Below the pieces are notes generated by a model. That model was not told the DNA's origin and did not search any database. It saw only the letters and a list, made by a program, of their open reading frames with translations. Below are positions 8,654 to 15,963 of a stretch of 64,000 bases of DNA, in pieces. Numbering within the stretch: the stretch's first letter is position 1; every line of letters starts with the position of its first letter. The translations under genes were made by a program, and so were the position numbers. Source of the DNA: CAYRUD01 sp964427425 (GTDB lineage Bacteria; Chlamydiota; Chlamydiia; Chlamydiales; FEN-1388); assembly GCA_964427425.1 (NCBI GenBank), contig CAYRUD010000014.1:248001-312000 (forward strand), read 5' to 3'.

Positions 8654-10021
8654 ATGGCTAACCCAGTTTCTTCTCTACAGCTAGTAATTACTCGCTCAGG
8701 TGAGTTCTCTTTAGAGAAGAGAAAGACTCATTGGCTCGGGCGTGTATTTCAATGGATTACAGATAAATTGACTGGAAAGCAACGCTTCGATTCCTTAACG
8801 GAAGAGAAAGTAAACGAGATCATCCGCGAGTTTATTGAATATAGAAAGTATTATTCTCTAGATTTAGCTGATAAAATCAAAAAAATTGAAAAAGATATTG
8901 TTAGCTTACATATTCTTTTAAATGCGACTGACGCCCCTGTTAGGGAGAAGGTGGCTCAAAGAATAGATGAAAAGGCTATACAATTGCAAAGCGAAAAGCG
9001 AAAAGAAACGAATATTCTTCGTCGAGCAACCCAAAAGCATCAGGAAACAATCAATCTTATTCAAGATTTCCTAAATAAGACTGTAGATCAGCAAGAATAC
9101 TTACAGAACGCATCCTCATTAAAAGCACAGTTGGACCTTGCGTATACCCCAGAAGTTCTTCTGTATCTCTATAGAGAAATCAAAAACGGGAGCAAAGATG
9201 CGCAAAAAGCTCTTCTAGAAGTGCTTTCAACTCGAATGACCTTGAATAGAATTATCGCGTCTAATGGGAAATATCCGCCGAATAGTGGTTATTTTAAGAC
9301 GGATCAAAATCTACAAGCTCTAACTCTTCCTAATTTGGTAAGTATAACTCATCATAAAGGGCTTTCTGATGATGTCTTTATCAAATTTATTCGATCAAGA
9401 ACTGAATTAGCAACTGATGATGAGATTATTAAAAATAATCGAAGGTTGAAATATATCTCCTTTGTTGCTCAAAAAGATCCTCAAGAGGTGTATGACAGAA
9501 TCATAGGGAAAGATCTCCGAACTGATGGAAAAGTAGATCCCCAAAAGGTTCGAAAGCAATTTGAGCTAGACTGCCCCCGTCAATTCGGCGATGGCTCCAA
9601 GACATTTCTTCAAAAAAGACTTCTTCTACGGAATGTCCTTGAAGAAGGAAATCAGACGCTGTCTACGAGCTTCGAAGAAGAGCTTGCAAAAGAAATCCCC
9701 GATGAGCAGCTCCGGATAAAGGTACTAGTTTTCCTTCAGCAAGGTGGGCGTGGTGATGAGGAGTTTCTTGCGAGAGCTCTTTACGCAAATTTCCTAGATG
9801 ATAGTTCTTTCCTAAGTTTCCCTTCTCAGGATACAAAGAATACGCGCCACATAGACATTGATATAAAGACAGGCAAGGTAACCATTAAGCAAAACGTGGA
9901 AAGATCTCTTAATAATCGAGATCAGAAAATCGCAACAGTTAACGTCGAAACTGTTGTAGTTCTTACAAAAGATGGGACAGATGAAGAGTTTTATCTGACT
10001 GCACGACTTATTAAAGCTTAG
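8654..10021 (+). CDS. Lineage-specific paralogous family, member A (455 aa, unknown function)
   Basis: I do not recognise a known domain. The protein has no signal peptide or membrane segment and is largely helical. It shares three blocks with the genes at 10313-14007 and 14380-15861: an N-terminal LEKRKTHWLGRVFQWITDKL with QRFDSLTEEKVNEII (residues ~16-60); a middle block with LYREIKNGSKDAQKALL and TLNRIIASNGKYPP; and a C-terminal block with NRRLKYISFVAQKDPQEVYD, LRIKVLVFLQQGGRGDEEFL and VETVVVLTKDGTDEEFYLT. The last ~110 residues alternate like a beta sandwich. GAGG lies nine bases before the ATG. Position between rsmH and ftsL means probable co-transcription with division genes. It may be an effector or structural protein; no evidence decides. 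Confidence 0.85.
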   Translation: MANPVSSLQLVITRSGEFSLEKRKTHWLGRVFQWITDKLTGKQRFDSLTEEKVNEIIREFIEYRKYYSLDLADKIKKIEKDIVSLHILLNATDAPVREKVAQRIDEKAIQLQSEKRKETNILRRATQKHQETINLIQDFLNKTVDQQEYLQNASSLKAQLDLAYTPEVLLYLYREIKNGSKDAQKALLEVLSTRMTLNRIIASNGKYPPNSGYFKTDQNLQALTLPNLVSITHHKGLSDDVFIKFIRSRTELATDDEIIKNNRRLKYISFVAQKDPQEVYDRIIGKDLRTDGKVDPQKVRKQFELDCPRQFGDGSKTFLQKRLLLRNVLEEGNQTLSTSFEEELAKEIPDEQLRIKVLVFLQQGGRGDEEFLARALYANFLDDSSFLSFPSQDTKNTRHIDIDIKTGKVTIKQNVERSLNNRDQKIATVNVETVVVLTKDGTDEEFYLTARLIKA

Positions 10022-10312
10022 TAGCGCATGTTGTTATTACAGCAGACTTTTAACATATCGTATCAAGCTTGATCTGCATCTTTAAACTCATCTGTTGCTT
10101 TTTAAGTAAAACACAAATGAACAGCTCTTCTCCATGTAGATATCAATTAAAGATTCTATATCTTTTAGCTACGTTCTGCTATCAAGAAACTTTTAGATAA
10201 AAGACAGTAAAACGATCAAGATCTCTATGACTAGCAAGATTCTTTTGTCAGCGCGGCTTAGCATACAATCTTGATTAATGAAATTTAGAATCCTCAGGAA
10301 GGGACTGCTCGT
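10022..10312. other. Intergenic region between family members A and B, 291 bp
   Basis: AT-rich, no ORF. Its right end has AGGAAGGGA before the ATG at 10313. I see no terminator hairpin, so read-through from rsmH is possible; a fresh promoter is equally possible. Confidence 0.4.
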
Positions 10313-10621
10313 ATGACAAATCCGATCTCCTCAAATTTCATCCAATTTAATGAGAATACGCTTGAGACGAGGGTTATCAAGAACTCGTCTAGATTAGGAC
10401 GCATTTTTAGATGGTTGATTTCTGGAGGGAAAGCTTCTTTTATCAACGCTGGCGATTTGGATAAGATTCAAAACACTGTCATAACTATTGTTCAAAGCAG
10501 CCATGAAGAATCTAAGAAAAAAGCTGCTTTATCAAAGCTCGAACATGTTGTTAAATTTATATCGCCAACTGAGAACGAGGATATAAAAAAATATCTTCAC
10601 TCCTTAAGTACCTTCGGATAG
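10313..10621 (+). CDS. Paralogous family, member B: N-terminal ORF, ending after a slippery heptamer
   Basis: This 102-residue ORF has a strong start (AGGAAGGGACTGCTCGT before ATG). Its N-terminus, SRLGRIFRWLISGGKASFINAGDLDKIQNTV in outline, aligns with residues ~22-60 of members A and C (HWLGRVFQWITDKL; TWFGRAIQKIGDR). In A and C this region is continuous with the rest of the protein. Here the frame ends with a TAG at 10619-10621, while a 1.1-kb-plus ORF continues one base back (-1 frame). The two frames overlap from 10573 to 10621 and contain an in-phase A_AAA_AAA at 10585-10591. So this is either the short product of a frameshifting gene or the 5' piece of a recently broken one. Confidence 0.75.
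   Translation: MTNPISSNFIQFNENTLETRVIKNSSRLGRIFRWLISGGKASFINAGDLDKIQNTVITIVQSSHEESKKKAALSKLEHVVKFISPTENEDIKKYLHSLSTFG
10585..10591 (+). other. Candidate -1 frameshift (slippery) site A_AAA_AAA
   Basis: In the upstream ORF the codons read ATA AAA AAA TAT, so the heptamer A AAA AAA is exactly in the X_XXY_YYZ phase required for -1 slippage. After a -1 shift the ribosome reads ATA TCT TCA CTC CTT and continues without a stop to 14007. The joined product would be about 1,231 residues. I did not identify an upstream Shine-Dalgarno-like stimulator or a strong downstream stem. RNA-polymerase slippage on the A7 run, a true frameshift mutation, or a sequencing error are alternatives. Confidence 0.5.
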
Positions 10622-13600
10622 AACAGCGAAAGCTCGGATTGTTCCCTTTTATAGAGAATAAACTTCTGAAAGGACTAAACCAAGTAGAGGGGATAATAGG
10701 CTTAGTAAAAGAAATTCTTTCCAAGGAAGAACTTCCTCTATCTCAAAAATCAGCTTTTCTTAAGGAAATAAGCGATTATATCACGCATTCTTCCAAAACG
10801 CCTAAGCAGGGGCGTGAGTTACTAAATATTATAAAGCAGCAAGTAATAGAGTATGGTCAAAAGATCGAATCACCTGATAAATTTTTAGACTTGCTCGACG
10901 CTCTCAAAGCTTCTGGTCTGGCAAAACAGCTTGATATTTTTATTGAGGATATAAGACTTCAGTCTGACTCTTTCTCAAGAAAAGAACTAGCTAAGATAGA
11001 AGTTGAAAGATGGGTCAAGCTTATCGAAAAAGAACTCGATAATGTCCCATTAAATCCGCATAAGCTTTCCAGAGCCTTTCAAGAAGCTCATGAAGCGTTC
11101 TCAGAAAGGTATCACTCTTCAGCCACAGAATTAAAGAAAGATTACTACACCCAAGTTGCTCAAAAATGTGAGGCCCTCTTAATTAAAGCTAATTCTCAGG
11201 AAGAGCATAACTCACAGCTTGCTCTTATCTGTGAAGGAGCTGCATTAAGTGGCGTTTCACTTTTAAGTATCAAAGAGGATCCAGCGAATGATTTAGTAAA
11301 AATTAATCTTAAAAAAGTTTTTGCCAAAAGACTCCAAGCTGGTGTCATGAAGGAATTTGCCAAAAAGCTCCAAGATGAGGTCATAAAGGAGATTGATAAA
11401 AACGACCAAAAAGAAGGCATAAGGGAATTAGTTAAAACACTCCAAGATGATGTCCTAGAGAAAATTATCAAAGAAGATCAAGATGATGTCATAAAGGAAA
11501 TTGTCAAAGATGACCAAAAAGAAGGTATAAGGAAATTAATCAAAAAACACCTGGAAAAAGGTATAAGGGAATTAACCCAAGACCATGTCAGAGACCATTT
11601 AATAAAGACAGTGCTCACTCCTTCCACTGAGAAATTCGTAGAAGCTATTCAAACAGCTGCTACAGGTGTTTCCAAAGAAGGAAGAGCAAGTGGCGATCTG
11701 TTTGTTGTCGGTAATAAGCATTTTGAACTTGAGGCGAATATTTCAAGAATCGTTGGCAGCTTTCATCCTTTCTATATTCCAGGAGATGTCACGACAAACA
11801 GACCTGATCTTCAACTTGTCGAGAATGCTTATCAACAGGGATTAGAACAATCTATCGAATCCTTAATGCTATCTTCTAAAGAGATCTCTTTAATGGGAGA
11901 TATCCAAATCCAAACACAGTCAGAAAATACTCTTGGTAAGGATATAGTAGCCGAAATGACACCTGAAACTGAGAAATTCGTTGCTTCTTTAAAAGATGCT
12001 ACGGCTGTGAATAAATCGATCTCTCGAGGTGCCGGAGGTGTATTATTTCCAAATCGAGATACATATGCTTTCCATGAAAGAAATCTAGATAATCAGTTGG
12101 CACTGGACAATGCTGTGCTTTTGGCGAATGCTCTGAAGGATGAATATTTAAGAGCTTATCCAGATGAAGATCCGTGTGTTGTCATGGATATGATTCAGCA
12201 ACTCTTTCATGCTTCTGCGATTGAGAATGGTGCCGTAAATGCCGCTACAGAAGCAACTAAAACAATATTTAATTCTTTGAAGCCATCGTTTACTACTACC
12301 TCACGGGTTGATTCAGGTGCTAAAATTCGTATTGAGATAGATGATGGAAAAATTATTTTCTGCAGGCTCTTAAACCTTCGTCTTACAGGAGATTTAGAAG
12401 ATTCTCGAGGAGTAAAAGATCTTCCAATACTTGAAGAGAGGATAACGTGCTCTAAGGATGAGCGAGGTGAAATCCATCTTTCTTCTCAACTCACTGTCAA
12501 TGTAGATGTTTCGAAAAGGGCTGAAGCAATAGATAAGAAATTACAAAGCAATCTTCAAGATTTCCTGAACCAAAAGATTACCCTTGAAGAGCATCTCAGA
12601 AGGGCGGAACAGCTTAAGAATGAGCTGAGCTGTATATATGTACAAGATGTCGTTGACGTGCTGTACTCTCAAGTAGGTGAAGGAGATACTAAGGCTAAGG
12701 AGGCTATCTCTCATCTCCATTCAGCTAGCCAGACATTGAATAGGATTATTTCTTCTAAAGGATTTTATCCATCCGACTCATCCTCACTGCAGGCAGATCA
12801 AGTTCAGAACATCCTTTCGGCAGAATCAAAAGAACTGCCGAATAAAGCGCACTTATTGTCTCTCTTACAAAAGACCGATGATGAGCAAAATAAAGGGATA
12901 TTCTCTCGTCTTGCTAATGGGAAGGCGCAAGAAATAGAAAAAGAGGTTACAGACAATATAAGTGCATTCTTAGAGAAGAGAATTAGTGAAGAGGAAAGCT
13001 TAGAGACAGCCCAGCGGATTATAAAAAATCTCGATAGCTATTTTACTCCCCACCATATTCTCGCTCTTTATAAGTTAGCTCAAAAAGGGGATAAGGCGGC
13101 TCAAGAAGCCCTTACCAATGCGCTTTCTGCCCGTCTCTTGTTACATAAGGTTATTTCTGAAAAGGGGGGATTTTCTGAAAATCTAGAGAGGGCAAGAGAA
13201 TTAAATCAGCAAAACTTTCTTATACTCTCTCATATCAATTCTCATGAAGGGATGAGTGATCAGGAGTACGCACAATTTCTCAGGAAGAGAACAGACATTT
13301 TAAACGATCAGGAAATGATCATAGAGAACAATAGATTGAAAGGAAAATCATTTAGCGTACAGAAAGATGTGGATGAAGAGTATACAGAACTTCTCAAGGG
13401 TTTTAAGAAAAATGGTGAGGTAACGAAAGAGAAAATACAAGATCAGTTTACTTTAGATAATGGCTTGAGGATGTATGATCAAGGTATGCAGACATATTTA
13501 CAGGGAGAAGAGATTATTCGAAGTGAATTGATGAGGGATGAAGCAAAGAAAGAAGAGACTGAAGTAACGAAAGATACAGTAAAGAGGAATACCGTAGAGG

Positions 13601-14007
13601 AGAATAGAGTCCTTGCGGAAAAATTCGAGCAGATGCTGGAGAAGGAAATCCCTGATGAAGACTTTCGTCTTAAAGTTATGACTTTTCTTCAGCAAGGTGG
13701 GCGTGCCGATTCAGTAAATATGGCCATGGGTCTATATAACAACTTAATACCCGATCCTATGGCACCTTGGTTGATCGACGGCGAAAGCTCAAACAAAAGA
13801 TTTATAACCGTTGAAGGTAACGGCTCTAAGGTCACTATACGGCATGAGACTCAGCGAAATATTATACATACTAATTTTAATAAGAAGGATAATTACGATT
13901 ACAAGGGCCTTATTCAAACGGAGATCGTAGTTGTGCTTACTAAAGATGGTAATGATCAAAAGAGCTTCATAACCACAAAGCTGATCCCAAATGAAGAGAT
14001 GAAGTAA
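10591..14007 (+). CDS. Paralogous family, member B: large C-terminal ORF (about 1,138 codons after the shift)
   Basis: The only internal start near the front is a TTG at 10639 with no good ribosome binding site, which argues that this ORF is reached by frameshift from the upstream ORF. It is mostly helical and charged. Residues encoded by ~11,315-11,580 form degenerate repeats of LQDxVxKEIxKxDQKEGIREL type. The region after ~12,500 contains the family blocks twice in part: NELSCIYVQDVVDVLY with TLNRIISSKGFYP, then LDSYFTPHHILALYKLAQKG with LLHKVISEKGG; then SDQEYAQFLRKRTDIL, RLKGKSFSVQKDVDEEY, DFRLKVMTFLQQGGRADS and TEIVVVLTKDGNDQKSF. No membrane segment or signal. Size and repeats suggest a secreted or structural protein, but function is unknown. 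Confidence 0.75.
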   Translation: MSSLLKYLRIEQRKLGLFPFIENKLLKGLNQVEGIIGLVKEILSKEELPLSQKSAFLKEISDYITHSSKTPKQGRELLNIIKQQVIEYGQKIESPDKFLDLLDALKASGLAKQLDIFIEDIRLQSDSFSRKELAKIEVERWVKLIEKELDNVPLNPHKLSRAFQEAHEAFSERYHSSATELKKDYYTQVAQKCEALLIKANSQEEHNSQLALICEGAALSGVSLLSIKEDPANDLVKINLKKVFAKRLQAGVMKEFAKKLQDEVIKEIDKNDQKEGIRELVKTLQDDVLEKIIKEDQDDVIKEIVKDDQKEGIRKLIKKHLEKGIRELTQDHVRDHLIKTVLTPSTEKFVEAIQTAATGVSKEGRASGDLFVVGNKHFELEANISRIVGSFHPFYIPGDVTTNRPDLQLVENAYQQGLEQSIESLMLSSKEISLMGDIQIQTQSENTLGKDIVAEMTPETEKFVASLKDATAVNKSISRGAGGVLFPNRDTYAFHERNLDNQLALDNAVLLANALKDEYLRAYPDEDPCVVMDMIQQLFHASAIENGAVNAATEATKTIFNSLKPSFTTTSRVDSGAKIRIEIDDGKIIFCRLLNLRLTGDLEDSRGVKDLPILEERITCSKDERGEIHLSSQLTVNVDVSKRAEAIDKKLQSNLQDFLNQKITLEEHLRRAEQLKNELSCIYVQDVVDVLYSQVGEGDTKAKEAISHLHSASQTLNRIISSKGFYPSDSSSLQADQVQNILSAESKELPNKAHLLSLLQKTDDEQNKGIFSRLANGKAQEIEKEVTDNISAFLEKRISEEESLETAQRIIKNLDSYFTPHHILALYKLAQKGDKAAQEALTNALSARLLLHKVISEKGGFSENLERARELNQQNFLILSHINSHEGMSDQEYAQFLRKRTDILNDQEMIIENNRLKGKSFSVQKDVDEEYTELLKGFKKNGEVTKEKIQDQFTLDNGLRMYDQGMQTYLQGEEIIRSELMRDEAKKEETEVTKDTVKRNTVEENRVLAEKFEQMLEKEIPDEDFRLKVMTFLQQGGRADSVNMAMGLYNNLIPDPMAPWLIDGESSNKRFITVEGNGSKVTIRHETQRNIIHTNFNKKDNYDYKGLIQTEIVVVLTKDGNDQKSFITTKLIPNEEMK
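11315..11580 (+). repeat. Degenerate in-frame coding repeats within family member B
   Basis: Several imperfect direct repeats occur, built on gatgAtGTCaTAAAGGAaATTgtcAAa-type units and on GACCAAAAAGAAGG(C/T)ATAAGGGA(A). They encode alternating LQDEVIKEI, NDQKEGIREL, LQDDVLEKI, DQDDVIKEIV, DDQKEGIRKL and HLEKGIREL units, a predicted charged helical rod. Recent internal duplication is the simplest origin. Confidence 0.75.
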
Positions 14008-14060
14008 TAAATTTATTACTGTCCTAAGGATGTATTATAGAAAAGTAAGTGCGTTAACGA

Positions 14061-14360
14061 ATGAAAAAGAATCAGTTTATTACGTATCTCATTCCTTTAT
14101 TGGTTGTAGCGACTTTAATTTTTTTGTATATACGCGAGCATAACGACTTGACGGAACTTCGGATACAGGTGCCGAAATTAGAGAGGGAAATCTCGAGCTT
14201 AGAGGCAGAGAAGATAAAGCTGCAGTTTGAGCTCGAGCAGTTCTTCAGCCCCTCAAGGCTTGAAGAGATCTCAAGGCGTGCTCAGTATGCGCATTTAAAG
14301 CAGCTTGAGCCTTCTGACTGTATTGATATATCTCCGTGTGAGCCAAAGCGCACCAATTAA
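14061..14360 (+). CDS. ftsL: Cell-division protein FtsL-like
   Basis: This 99-residue protein has the FtsL layout: a short basic N-terminus (MKKNQF), one transmembrane helix (residues ~7-23, YLIPLLVVATLIFLYI), then a leucine-heptad coiled coil (LTELRIQVPKLEREISSLEAEKIKLQFEL, described in outline), and a C-terminal SRLEEISRRAQYAHLK segment typical of FtsL/FtsB. Sequence identity is low across this family, so the assignment relies on architecture and on position upstream of pbp3, where C. trachomatis CT271 lies. It would sit in the divisome, bridging the septal transpeptidase. Two family genes flank it (A/B before, C after), an unusual interruption of this cluster. Confidence 0.85.
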   Translation: MKKNQFITYLIPLLVVATLIFLYIREHNDLTELRIQVPKLEREISSLEAEKIKLQFELEQFFSPSRLEEISRRAQYAHLKQLEPSDCIDISPCEPKRTN

Positions 14361-14379
14361 GAGAGAGTAAAGAATCGCT

Positions 14380-15861
14380 ATGGAATCATCGAAACCTCTT
14401 TCGTCAGTTCATCTGACTGTGTCAACCACAGGCGATCTCGCTCTAGCGAAGAAGGGGAAAACATGGTTTGGTAGAGCGATTCAAAAGATTGGGGATAGAT
14501 CATCAGGGACCCAACGCTTTGATGTCCTGTCAGAGAAGCATATCGATGATCTTGTTCACTCGATAATTACTCCTTTAAGGCGCGACTCAAGCGAAAAGGC
14601 GCGTCAGAAAGCGCTTCACAACTTGAAAACACTTGCTACAGCGTCCAAAGCGCTTTTATCTACTACGAATCAAGAGGCATACGTCAACACACAGCTACGA
14701 ATTAAAGACCTGATATCGAAAATTGATGCATTTTGCGGCTCAACAGATAGCTTGAAGCAAGAAGTCGACGATCTTCAGCATAAATTAAAGGAAGCGACTA
14801 ACAGCTACCTAGAATCAGATAAGACCGAGAAATCCAAAGAAGAGTTTAAGAAGACAACGAAAGCTCTTCTTTACGATCTCGATGTTACCGTAGGCTTAAA
14901 TGGAGTTTCTTCACTCTATCAAAGAGTAAAAGATGGTGATATTGAGGCTCAGGCGACCCTTGAGAAGATCCTTTCTATGTACACAGAATTAAATAGGTAT
15001 ATAGAAGGTAAAAGGTTTCCTCACGTTATAGAAGAGGTAAAGACCGATCGAGCAAATGAGCGGCTCTATATGTCGATTCTTTTACAGGCTAAGCCAAATA
15101 AGAATGAGTTTAACTATCCTCAATTTTTACTCGCTCAGACTCACTATTCATCAAGTGAAGAGCAGCTAGAGAAAAATAAAAAGCTCCTAGGAACCTTGTT
15201 CAGCATTGATCTTGATGCTGAATATGCTTATAGCAAAATTTTAGGAGAGCAGTTCCGAGATAAACAAACAGGCGATCTTAATATTCCAGCGGTAAGAGAA
15301 AGCTACACACAAGATTGTCTTCGTCAGTTTGTTCCAGGCAAGCAGACCTTCCTTCAGGGTAAAGAAATCATTCGGGATGAGCTTCAAGAAAAAAGAGAAA
15401 GTGAAGAGCCATCTTTGGAGCATTCTTCTGTAGAAGAACCAGGTATTGAAGCAAGCTCTCAAAAGAAGAAAACAGAAGCCGAAATCATAGCTGAGAATTT
15501 TGAGAAGAAGCTTTCCGAGGTAATTCAGGATGAGCCTTTCCGAATGAAGGTTATCGCATATCTTCAACAAGGCGCTCGTGGCTTTGAAGAAGAGCATATG
15601 ATGGCTCTTTTTAAAAACTTCTCCCAAGATGATAAGCTCTTTACTGGTAGGGATAGCGCGAATGTTCGAGCGATCAACGTCAGTGATGACGGAGAGAAAG
15701 TAGTCTTATCCATGAGATCAATCCGGCCTTTGGGAATTGCAGGCGAGGAGTCTCCATTTAATGTAGAAATCAATACGGGAATTATTCTTCATAAGGACGG
15801 TAAAGGTGATCAGTTCACCATTTCTTATCGTCTCGAAGAGCGTCAGAATACTGATAGCTGA
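14380..15861 (+). CDS. Lineage-specific paralogous family, member C (493 aa, unknown function)
   Basis: The gene begins 20 bases after ftsL with AAGAGAGAG upstream of its ATG, so it is very likely co-transcribed with it. The N-terminus VHLTVSTTGDLALAKKGKTW then FGRAIQKIGDR and TQRFDVLSEKHIDDLV matches member A (LQLVITRSGEFSLEKRKTHW; QRFDSLTEEKVNEII). The C-terminus repeats RQFVPGKQTFLQGKEIIRDE, FRMKVIAYLQQGARGFEE and GIILHKDGKGDQFTISYRL. The centre (residues ~100-160) is predicted coiled coil. No secretion signal or membrane segment is visible. Unknown function. Presence of three relatives around ftsL suggests tandem duplication followed by divergence, or repeated insertion. Confidence 0.85.
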   Translation: MESSKPLSSVHLTVSTTGDLALAKKGKTWFGRAIQKIGDRSSGTQRFDVLSEKHIDDLVHSIITPLRRDSSEKARQKALHNLKTLATASKALLSTTNQEAYVNTQLRIKDLISKIDAFCGSTDSLKQEVDDLQHKLKEATNSYLESDKTEKSKEEFKKTTKALLYDLDVTVGLNGVSSLYQRVKDGDIEAQATLEKILSMYTELNRYIEGKRFPHVIEEVKTDRANERLYMSILLQAKPNKNEFNYPQFLLAQTHYSSSEEQLEKNKKLLGTLFSIDLDAEYAYSKILGEQFRDKQTGDLNIPAVRESYTQDCLRQFVPGKQTFLQGKEIIRDELQEKRESEEPSLEHSSVEEPGIEASSQKKKTEAEIIAENFEKKLSEVIQDEPFRMKVIAYLQQGARGFEEEHMMALFKNFSQDDKLFTGRDSANVRAINVSDDGEKVVLSMRSIRPLGIAGEESPFNVEINTGIILHKDGKGDQFTISYRLEERQNTDS

Positions 15862-15963
15862 TTGTGTTTGATTTCTATGGATCAAGAATGCGATAACCCC
15901 ATGGCAAGCATTTAAAGAAGAGTTTGTTGAAACTATTGAAAGTGTGAAGCGGTAAGAGAGTCG

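Noticed and set aside
10313..14007. Member B as an ordinary pseudogene
   Set aside because: Not excluded, but the large ORF is intact over more than 1,100 codons and the frame switch coincides with an in-phase slippery heptamer, so expression by slippage is as likely.
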